Of a DNA stretch of 64,000 bases, positions 48,730 to 60,700 are shown piece after piece (the first letter of the stretch is position 1; each line of letters opens with the position of its first letter). The notes beneath the pieces were generated by a model. The model was not told the origin of the DNA. It worked only from the letters and a program-made list of their open reading frames with translations, and ran no database searches. The position numbers and the translations under genes are program-made. Source of the DNA: Phoronis australis (lineage: Eukaryota > Phoronida > Phoronidae); assembly GCA_002633005.1 (NCBI GenBank), contig NMRA01000412.1, positions 200,614 through 264,613 of the forward strand, given 5' to 3'.

Positions 48730-51700
48730 CTGAAAAAATGAAATACACGTTCAATTAAACGACAACATTCATCAGAGTGAGTTCATGAAAACTTGATCAA
48801 GGAGGAACTTGAAATTGACAAAGTGACAGGGCTGAAATACATGTAATAGCCCACCTGTTGGAAAGTATGTTGTTCAGTCACACAAGAACCTTAGCTATCA
48901 CGTGAACACCTTCTTATTCTCCATGGGAGGCTTTCTTCGTTAGCACCACCATGTGAATATTAAATTTAAGATATTTGGTGCACCATATGGTTAAAAATTG
49001 ATAAATTCGATCCCTAGGCAGAAGACTAAGCTGGACCTGAAATATTGGACTTATCTCCCATGACTCAGAACGTGTTCCACATTCATTGACATTTGAAAGT
49101 GTCTAACTTTGGAATGTCATACGTCAGAAATGGTCAATACAAAACTTTCAGATACGATGTTTTGTGCATTGTTTTCCAATACACCGCTAGGAATTGTTTT
49201 TAAATTGTTCCACCTTCGCATAAGGGGCTATTAAAATGAGGACTTTCACGATTTTTATGTAAAAGCGCTTAACTTGGATAATATTACATAAAAATGAAAT
49301 GTTTTAAAAAATTATAACATTATTTTTGAGATATAATTTAGAACATTTAAATCGACTGAAATTTGATCACAATATAGACACGATTGTTTTGTTATCATTG
49401 CACTTTTTTAAAACTTTTTTTGTAAAAGTACATTGTCATGTTATTAAATTAATGGAAGATTGGTAAAACATCAAAAATAAAATTATTCAGGTTTTTTACT
49501 TTCAGAAAATATTATATTGATTTTTCGCTCATTTAAAATCTATAGTTTTGTAGTCTAAGATATTTGTTAAATACACTGACTCCCAGATTCCATTTGGCAG
49601 TTCGGGGGTGTGAATGTCTGGTGGACAAAACTCTGGCCAACACTCTGCCCTGCCCCCCAACTCAAAATTCTGGATCTGCCCTGGTCAATAAGGACAATTT
49701 CAAAACATTAAGATTGGTACTACTGTGATCCACTAATATCCATTTTTTGACCTAGTGGCATTATGATGAAATAAGCCTTATCAACAGGTGGCGATAAGGT
49801 AGTTGATAGACAGTGTTCTGTATTTTTGTATGGATTTAATGCAGTGGGATATTTTCCACCGTTTTTTATAATCTATTTACAAAATGTAATGACCAACATG
49901 CACTCAAATTGCCACTGGTGTGTATTGGTCTGGAATGTTAGTGAATTAAAGAAATAGCATTTCGCCCGTCATGCACACCAGAATTAGAAACTGGGTCAAG
50001 CGAAAGACACTTTTGAACTCTTACATTGCTAATGTATTGTATGTTGAAGGTTTCCTAGGTTGGCCTTACATAAACTTGGTGACACATGATGAATCCTAAC
50101 AAATCTAAACAAACCTCTCCATTCTAGCAAGCCAGCCATTCCGTTTATATCGAATTTCACTTTGGATGGAGCGAGACACCAATTTCTGTTTTTTCTCCGA
50201 AGACGCCTGGACCTAAAACATCCATTTTCACAGTTCAGTTACAGATAAACATTAAGAAATACTATGTCAACACCAGTTTAATCTAGATTGAATATGTTAG
50301 CTTTCAACAACTAATTCATCAAGAAAGACATATTGATGTCCAGTACAGTGTCAATTAGGACAAGGCAAAAATACCAAACTTCAATCTAGACCAATCCCAT
50401 GTACATGTAAGTTAGTGGCTGTGAAACTTCCTGCTAAGAATCAAAGATATATGTCATGTACTTCGTTGTAGTGTTACATGTGTATTTAGAAATGCTAACT
50501 CAGTGACTTAAAAAACACAGGGTTGGACCCTCAAACATTACGCAAAACAGTGGCTTTCATAGAAGGCATTATACAAGTGTTTAAGTCATTGCATTAATAT
50601 ATTAGGAAAATTATTCTTGACATATTCAACAATATTCACACAAGACAAAACTAGTGAATGAGCTGAGTGGTGGTCAAAATTACATGGCCTGAGCATAAAA
50701 AAGCCCCTTAACTAAATCAACTGAAATTCCAAGCTCACACCAAGAAAGCAAAAGTTTTGTTATAACAATAATTAATTCTACCATGACCGAAGTTAAAGCA
50801 AATCTCATTTTCCACGAAATAAGCACCAGAATCTAGCTTTATCAACTTTCCTGTTTTAACACAAAATAGAGAGCTAGTAGAATTAGTAGGTTTACTTGAA
50901 TAACTAACACATTTCGGAGAGTCCTTTAAAGAGAAAATCAATTAGTTGCATCTTTTAAGAATTAACCAGCATGAGCCGGAAATCAAACCATGAAAATTGC
51001 CAATTAAGAGATTTTAATCCTCGACAAAGTAAGATGTTATGTGAGGACCTTATTGGCGAAATTGTAGTAAGATTGATTACTAGCAGTTGTTTGGTAAGCC
51101 TACCTTCTTACATGACACCAAATATTTAAACAAACCTGTGTTTCTGATAAACGTCTCTTTGGTGTTAGCTGCATCACTGGCGTCTCTGAGGAAATCTGGC
51201 TCTTTGCTTCCATAGTAGAGGTACAACTCTTTGATATCGCAGGTCGTGCTAGAATTGACCTTGAATTACCATCATTATTTGAGCGTTTTAATAAAGTAGT
51301 TTGTTCCTTAACAGTGTTAGTATGAAATTTTCCTGTTGGCACTGGTGACATGTTGTTTTGTAGTTTTGGCTGCTTTGGCACACAAACTTTTGAGGTTTCT
51401 AATAAACATCCTTTTGGTGAAAACTGCTTGACTTGCTTCCCCGAGCAAACACCATTCTTTACTTCAGAAGTAGAACAGCTCTTCTTTGTAAATACTGGTG
51501 TTGACACTGACCTTGAATCCCCAATATTATTAATGTGTTTTAAAGGAGTTTGTTTTCTTGCTTCAGTGCTTATTCTATTGCCAGAGACTGGTGACAACTT
51601 GTCCTTTGGGTTTTGCTTCTTTGGCACATCTCCGTTTAGAAATTTGTCCATGAAATCCTGCGCTTTAGAGAAGAACACTTTCCTTTCTTCTTTAGACAGC

Positions 51701-54700
51701 TTCCTAGCTTTCTTCCTCTCCAAACCGTGGCGCAAATCTGCAATCAATGTAAAGGGAAAAGCTTATCTGAAACTGAAAACCCTCAACAACCATGATGAAA
51801 AAGACAACACAAACCATTGATATGTAAACTTAGCATCAGATACATCTTTTAAGAGCTTTAAATTAAAAGATACGAAGCCAATAAATGACAAAGGTAATAT
51901 TATGCACAAAAAAGATAATTTTGGGCATACTAGAATTAGAGCGAATACCACCAAAACACCATTGGAACTGAGGTCCAAAATGTACGCAAGCAACCCCTTT
52001 GTGCAACTAACCAGAACCTAGCTCACTGGTTGTAATGTGAACATTCAAGGCTTTGTAAGCGAGCATTCACATATTAGATCATCACTCGAGGTGGGGAACG
52101 GGCTTGGAAAAGCTGACGTTTAAAAACAGGGGTAGGTAGTGCTCGAAAAGTCCCCCTTTTATCCCTATTGTGGAAATGGCGATAAGATATTCCAGCTGGT
52201 CACCAAATGACCATCAAAAATGGCCATTAAGAGCAGCAGATTTTGCCTGCAATGATTCTGTTGCCCTCTGATTAGTTTTTGTGCATCTACATGTCATTCA
52301 GCCTGAGAATACAATGCCTCACACGAAGTTTTTCAATCATTCGAGTAGCAAAAGTTAGAGCAGCCTGAAGAAATGGAGGAGTTTGCACTTAGATTCATGT
52401 TGCTTACATTCTTCAGCTTATCTTGACATTTCTACAGCTGCCACACACGTTGGTTAGAGAGCGCTGCTTCAACTTTCAATTAGCCTCACGGTAACGGGAA
52501 ATGTTAGGCCGTGTATTTCAATTTCAAAGAGCAAGGGTGATAAGGGTAACTCTGTGGGTCAGCGGGTAAGCGCCTACACCTTGATTTTCAGGTGCGCAGG
52601 AGTTTCACAGCTGTTAATTTGTATGTTTAAATGGCAATTTCTAATAGGATGCATGAGTTCTCAAAACATCCACTCCGTATTTTACTATGTTCATAAAAAT
52701 TGTGGCAGGTCTGCACTGGAGAAGACCTGCACTTTTGCGATGACATTTTGAGCGATCACTTTTAAAATTCCCATTGCCATTCGGCTAAAACAAGTGACTT
52801 TTTGAGCACTGAGAAGGGTTAGACTCATGGTGATGTCATCAATGTGGTTTATAAGAATATCTCCATCGCAGTTTATATCGTTGGGAGACTGATTCACCCT
52901 GTCACGTTTTCAAGATTNAACAAATGGAAAGTTTTTTCAGTTGAAACCATACCAGCAAACTTACCTGAAAACTTCACTGCGTCTAAATCTAGCTTAGTGG
53001 CATCCAGTTCCATTAAGAAAGTTTCAACTTCATCATCAAACTGAAATGAAATGATGTGAAGAACTGCAGCCTATGAGTATGTCATTTGTTGAGGCATATA
53101 TTATACACAACAGATTCATAACTCCGACATTTTCTTACATAATGTCCTAGAGGAGACACCTCCCTCTAAACATAGCAAACTCAGACGCTTTTGGTTAGTG
53201 AATTGTTACAGGAAATTCTTGCATCTATTTTACTGTCCAGTACAACAAAAACATATTTTCGGCATTGAAAACCTGTTCAAAGTCTTCCAATGGTATCGTG
53301 AGTACTTTTGGCACCCTAACTCACAACAGCCGACCATGATTAGCAGACGACGTACTTGCCAGAAGTAAAACGTGCTATGTCTGCCAGGTGTCGCTAGTGA
53401 ATAGTGATGACATGACTTATACGTAAGATCACAGATTCAGACCATCTAAAATATAAGGAGCTGGCAATCCATGTTCTATAATCTATGGTTGAGACTGACA
53501 AAAACCTGGATTTCTTCACAAAAAGATGATTTAGACCGCTTAACTTTAAGAAATTGGCCTCAAGTTGATCGTGAGTCAAACTGGGATTCACATTGCGCTA
53601 GAGACAAGGCTGCACAGCCCCCCCACTTTTTTCACTGCTACGCCACGCATGGTCTATAGCCGGTGCACCACAAGGGGGCTGAGGGGGCTTTAGCCCTCAC
53701 TTTTTGCAGTGCTGCACCACCCATGAGTGATGACATGTCATTGTGTACAGTGGGCATGGTCCCAAGGAGTGACGACTGTCAGTTGTTTGAAAATGCAGAT
53801 ATCACTTCTCGTCAGAGTAAGTAGCAAGATGAGACCAATTTCATAGCGGCAAGTGATTGAAATCAAACGTTCACATCTGAACATACAGAATTCATTAGTG
53901 CGTTTAATGAAATCTGTCTTCAAGAGAGGCTGCTACCAAATTATTAGACAGAACACACAGGTTTATATCCACCTTAAGTACACTCGCACTATTAAATCAA
54001 TGGAGCAACGTATCTTAGCTATTTTATAGCACTGTGGATCATACTTTATTGCTTTTATGTTAAGCATATTGCTTAAACAGCACACACAATCTAGTTTAGA
54101 AGTGGGCTGGGTTGCACAAAACTTCAGTTATCCGCTGGATAAGTTTGATTGTTGCATGACGTCAGGTGGATTGTTTAACAATAACAACGTGGTGCGTGAT
54201 AATGTGACGTCATTGTTGCTATGCAGCGTAAAACTTTTATGCAACTGGACCCAAAAGTTGGATTAAAGGTCATGCACAGATATCTCCCAAAGATTTTCGA
54301 AAATACCAAAAAATTGCCATGCCCTGATGTCATAAAAAGTGAATAGGAGTCTGTGACAGAGAAATACAGAGGTAAAAATAGCTCAAAGAAATATCTTGTG
54401 AAAACAAATCAGACTAGCACAGCACTAACTATATATTACTTTACATTTAACTAGACAATCAACATTTTATACATGAATGACTAGAGCATTTATCAACGAA
54501 CTCCCAATAACCCCCTCCTCGTCCATTCGTGCCGGATGATTACGCAGCTATCACGAGCATCGATGATCTACAAATCTCCCATGGGCTCTCGCTTGCCGTA
54601 TGTTGAGAAGTTTGCAACTTAATATGAAGTTGACAAACAGCTAATGACTGACTTGTAGTAAAGACCTCTCACAGTGTACCTAGACATTCGGTAACTTGCG

Positions 54701-57700
54701 GAACCGTAACGCATCAGTGACGGATTGGACCCATGAGTACTCACGTACGTCTGATACCTGACCATGCTGCTTCCGTTAGTCGCCAGGACAGAACTAAATT
54801 TGTTTGGATGAGATTTCCGTTCGGCAAATGACCATTATTAATTTAAAGTAACTCGGCATTTCTCACCTTCCCATTCGCGCTCAATCATTCGTGCACTAAC
54901 GGTAACGCGAGAATTGCAAAAATGGTCTACAAATCTCCTGTACCGCTGACAGCTGCCGCACGTAGAGACGTTAGGGACTTCATTATGAAATCGACCACTA
55001 ATTCATAATATGTTCACACACAACCATTCTTGCAGAACGAGAAAAACGCAACAACATGAAGCAGGCGAAGTCCCGCACGGCTGAGATCAGACCGCCGACG
55101 CAGCGCCCGTTATCGCTTGCAGGGAAGCTAACTTCTCTATATGGAGTTGACAATTAACAATTAAATTCGAAGTTTGAAATTCACAAAACGTAAACACAAA
55201 TTAGTCTACTATCAACAAACACAAACATGTCACATTTGATATACACAACTTCCATGTTTTCACCCCGACTACTTGTTGCTAACTCCACATTACGGCATCC
55301 GACATTTCAATGGTAAAGCACAATCTAGTAATATGAAGCAAAAGTGCGTCATATTACGAAAAAAAATGCGTGATGTGACGCATTTTTGCGTGATATGACG
55401 CATATTTGCGTGATATTACGCATCTTTGCGTTACGTTACGCACGAGTGCGTAACGTGACGCATTTTTGCGTTATATCACGCACGCAAATTTGCGTTACCA
55501 TTACACACAAATTTTTAATTGCCAATTACCAAAATCTTGTTTGTTGGTTTTTCAAAGCAAAGACAAGTATTTGCTTACAAAGTGATAGTCTTTCGTACCA
55601 AGCCATTTTTTTGAAAATATCTGGATATTTTTCATTTGCGTCACGTTACATTCCAGTTCGGGACAAAATGAGATTTTCCCTATTTAAATAAGATCGACTT
55701 ATATTTAGTAATTGTGTGACAAGAAAGTTTTCTAGGATTAGCAGACCATCCTGCTGAATGCATGCACTATGGATTACCGAAGGTTTTCGCTGAGCTCTTC
55801 CACCAACACTAGGAGGATTGTCAAGTGTTTTATACTTTGGACTTTGAATGGCTGTCATAACCATCTTCATATTCCGCAAGACTGAGGGTTCCGACAATCG
55901 TCCACCTTCTCCCGATTCATTTAATTTTACCAGTTTGTCTTTCATCGTTCTCTTAAACGAGTCTCTAAAATGAATAACAAGAATGCCAAAGTACAATCAA
56001 GTCACTTATAACTAAATGTCCATTACAGACCATGCAGGCAAACTCATTGGACTTTAAGTTCAACTGCGACTAATTATTACTTCGTTGTCAACGTGAAGAT
56101 GATGCCCCTTTACGTCACCAGAAAAGAATCATTACTCAAAACCGAACTCAGAGCCCAATGAACAAGTTTTAACTGCATCTCAGGAACAGTATAATGTGAC
56201 TTACTTCGATTGCGACTTCCCAAAGAAGTGCCTCTTGATATCAGGCACAGACGGTGAAAGCATGGACATCTCGTCATTCAGGACAGCAGGCAACTTTTCC
56301 AGGGAGTTAATCGGAACATTATTCTGTAAAACAGCAAAATGGTTTAACACACCAAAAGTGCTGGCTACAAGCTTCACCTCAGGAAAAGTGAAGTCCTTTG
56401 TACCACAAGTGTCTTGAAATGGTTCTGTAATAGTAATGATGTCATTAGGCGGTAACTTGCCAACCATTAAAGTGTAAAAGGATTGGAAGTCCGTGCAGTG
56501 TTGAATCAAGTGCCATACATATCATACTTGAATTGTACAACAAATATTAACCCGTATGCGTCAAAATTGTGATTACATGAACACAATTATCTTAAGAAAT
56601 AATACAGCCATTATAACTGTACGGAAATCGAGCCCTTTGAAAGATCTCATTTACTTGAAGATTCAACTTTTTATTAATTCACTTGTCACTCCGCCATTTG
56701 TATTTTTTAACTCGTGAGGGCATTCAGGAAGATTTTTAAAGTGGCAGCGTGAATGGTTTCAAATTCAACTCTTCGACACCTTGAAAACAAATTATAAATA
56801 GCTAATATAATATCACACTTACATGATCAACTGGATTATTGCCAACACCATCACAACTTGAAATTTTTATCATGGATATACCAAACTTGTCCTTTGAGTA
56901 AGGCTGGCTACAAATGACCTTTATCCGATCCCATTTTTCACTAGCAATACCACTGGCAAAGTTCTCTACAACAGGAAACAAAATCAAGTTTTCATTAACA
57001 ACTTTCATTAAAGAACCTCAACAATGCAAACTGACTTGTTACTGTATCGTGGGTACAAGAGAGTGAACCAATAAAGGTAAAAATTGACATGGGCTGTTCC
57101 AAGTGATACTAACTGACCAAAATTGAACTGCAGCCTATGCTGGCGAATGACCAGACAAGGCATAAGACTGCTACAGTAGAGGAAAAGAAACACCATAGGA
57201 GGGTTAAGGTTCTGTAAGGCCGTATCCATAAGTCTGCATACTCAGCCAAATATTTGCAAAACTATAGATTTTAAGTAAACGAAAGTATTGTATTATTTTC
57301 TGGAAGAAGAAACCCTGAGGAATTTGATTTTTTACTAATCTTACCAGTATGGGATATGTGAATGGGCCTTCTAAGTAAAATTTATCCAAAAAACAAAGAT
57401 GCATTGACAGCAAAACAACAGTATAAATAAAACGATCACATCTTAGTTTGATAAATTTTCAATATGAGATGTCAATGATGCTTTTACAGTTTTCCTAAAT
57501 AGCCTTTCACTTTTTGTTTTGTTTTGTTTTGTTTTAAAGTCTTACTGTTTAATGGATCCTCATGCAAACTGGAACCTTTTAAAAACAATTCTTAAGAACA
57601 TATTCGAGAACGACTTCTGAGACAACATGTTAGCCATATATGAACATTTTTTCTAGGGCCCTACATAACCTTAACCCTTATCCTGCGCTAGGTGAGGTCA

Positions 57701-60700
57701 GCCGACAAGCCTAGTATCCTATTAAAATGCGTCCGGTGTACTCAATCGCCTATAATTAGCTACGGCTAGGCTGCGCAAGGAGAGTGTACTCACCCCAGGA
57801 CACTGGTGTTTTTCATTCAGAAATTGTGAAAGCCCCATATGCTGTTTATACATGTGAGCATGCGCATTCCACAGTTCATAGTTTCCTGTACATTTTTTTG
57901 ATTTACAACAAATGGCTGTGGTTATTTGTTTCCGAGATATTTGAAAGTTTACGCAAGTTTTATCTTGGCTGGTGCCAAATGTGGTAAGGTGACTATTGAC
58001 CAAGTTTCTTGAGGAAGTTTTCATGGACTCAGATAGTGAAAACGAGCTGGAATTGGCACTCGAAAATGACAATGACAGTGACGGGGAAACTAACACAACA
58101 GTTATAGTAATGCAGATTCTATCGATTCGGATCTCAGTACAAGTTTAAAGGAGTTATCGGTCCCTGAAGCTGAACTTGGAGGGGCCTACGACGATGCTTG
58201 GCTCACGCCCTTCAAGCATAATGAAAGGGCCTCTGAAACATGATGAACTCATTCAGAACTAGATATTTTTGTGACTAATTCACAGAATAGCTTTGTGTCC
58301 CCACCCGTGTTTCAAGTTTTTGCACACCAAGGTGAACTTCAAAACAGACAAGCAACTGCAAGCAACTGCACCAGTCATGAATTCGTAATCGTGCAAAGTT
58401 GAGGTATGTTATATACTGTACATTCTTCTCGTTTGTAGATGTGATGTTACAGACAATAAATGTGCTTTATTAAACATGCAAGTCCCATGAATTCCCTTTT
58501 AAAAGTGCTTATTACGGTTTTTGAGTTTCAGCTCTAATGTTCTCATGTACAAAAACAGATAAAAGCAAAGGGTGTCCAGTTTGAAAGTTTATAGAATTAT
58601 ATACACCAAGGCTATGGTAAAGATATGCATATGTTGAAAATCTCCATTAAATTCTGAACAACTTTCGTGCAGGCCACTTTTATGTAAAGTTGGCATAACC
58701 TCTTCAAATTTCCAATCTAAAAATGTTAGGTCATTAATCGGAGTGACCTTCATAACAGCCCAGTGCACAGAAGCAGTGGTGACCTACTTGGCTCAGCGCA
58801 CAGGGAAAGTTGTCTGAATAGAGGCTTAGCAGGATAAGGGTTAATTACATGGTGTTGTTCCAAATTTTACCATGTTTGGCAAATGATGGAGTCCTACTTT
58901 CAAAGCACAGAACATTACAACCATGCAAACCAAGGTTTTTAAAACAGAACAGTTTGCCCCATCAACAGTATGCTACACTGATTTTCAAAAAAGTTAAGAA
59001 AATTTTGTATGAATTCACCAACTTTTCTGCAAAAAACTTGATTTGGAGCGATACCTGAGTTAAACATCCTCAGCCTGTCCTTGTGTTTATTCATTCTGAC
59101 GTCAGCGATGGTCATGAATAAGGATGCAGGTAACAATGTCTCATATTCTTTAGAATCCGGCCATGATGATCTTCCTACCTTTAATTCCACAGATGCAGTG
59201 TTGTGACTACCTGTAATGATGAATGCACTCGTAAACATCAAAAAATTTCAATCATTACTTCTGGCTTTATTGTAAGCCTGCACAGTCCATACAGAGAACT
59301 TAAATGTAGTGTAAGTTAGAAAATGTAGCACACTGAAATGATTTTACCAACCAGTCACTAGGCAACTTTAAATGTACAACATGTAAAGTACTATACCCAA
59401 AGAATTCCGGGGAACTGAAAGTAACGTATTTACAGTTAATCAATCACGTGTTCGCAACAGTTTTAAGCACGTATACCCCAGTTTGATTGCCCGTAAAAAA
59501 CTAAAGTCACACAGCACTCATTTAACCTAATTCATTAAATGTAACTTACCAATATCTATTGAAGAAATTGTACACATTGTTTCTAGTTGCAAGTGGACCT
59601 CTGTCTTGTTGCACCGGTTAGTTGAGTTACATAGCCACTTCAGGTGAATGTCAGGTTTTAGCAGGTTTGAAGCGGGATTTTTATTATCCTTGAATGTAAA
59701 ATCACACAATCAACTGCCAGCAATTGCTGCTTGAACACCACTGACATCAACCCTAGGGACTCAGGTGGTAGGTTGGTAATCCTCTGCATCTCGCTAACTG
59801 AAAAAATATTTCTGGAATCCACAAATAATTTTTTATTGAAAACAAAATGAATACCATTAAAATCAAACAGGTCTTTTACACGTTTTTCATCCCTTTCCAG
59901 TTGACGTTATAGACTCATGTATGTGACCTGCCCACTGATACAGTGATGCACTGTCTGGAAAACACATCAGACAACCTACAATTTTTCACAGGTAGTCTTA
60001 TCATGATGGATGTGAGATATCTTTTGACACTAATGAACAACTGTGAAGAGACAGCAAAACACTACATGAACATCAGTATATGTATCTTCCTTGAGCGACT
60101 GGTAGGGGGAGTGCATCACAGCCTGGACAAAACACAGTTAGTTTATTCTGACTGATGTTTTTGGACCAACGCTTGTTCTGCTAGAACATATCTCTAACAT
60201 ACACTGAATAAGCAAAAAAGGAAATGCAGCGTATGCCATTACACATACAGGAATGTGTTCAAGAACTTTGGCAATGTTCGTCTTGTCACTACATAGCAAG
60301 CATGATTACCTACTGCTTTACCTTCGATCAAACAACGATCCCAATCAAAGGTTCAGCAACAGTTAATCACAGCGATCAACAGTCGTCATATCAAACACTG
60401 AAACACGGGTGAGATTTAATGCGACCTGACGTCAGACTTCTGGGCACGTCTGTTTTCCTGTGAAATGGCATACGCAGTACCCCTCCTTTATTTGTGCTGT
60501 AGAGGTGTCGGGTAGATCTAAATGAGCTCCCAAGCATGGTACGGACGAGGATGAACAATCTCCGAACAAACTCCCTGGGCTGAAGCCGTGAAGGCTGTAG
60601 CAAAGGAAAAGCCAAAGCCAAAGGCAAAGTATGGTACAGTTGGCAGGGGCCCAACTCCGCCAGGTCGAGGGCTTGTCCCCAACATTTCTCTACGTCTAGT

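Noticed and set aside
51350-51820. 156-aa plus-strand ORF
   Set aside because: Antisense shadow of exon 8 of the XNDC1-like gene, which has splice sites and a consistent frame.
55386-55691. 101-aa ORF starting in the palindrome array
   Set aside because: The first third is the 20-bp repeat translated; the rest has no coding support.
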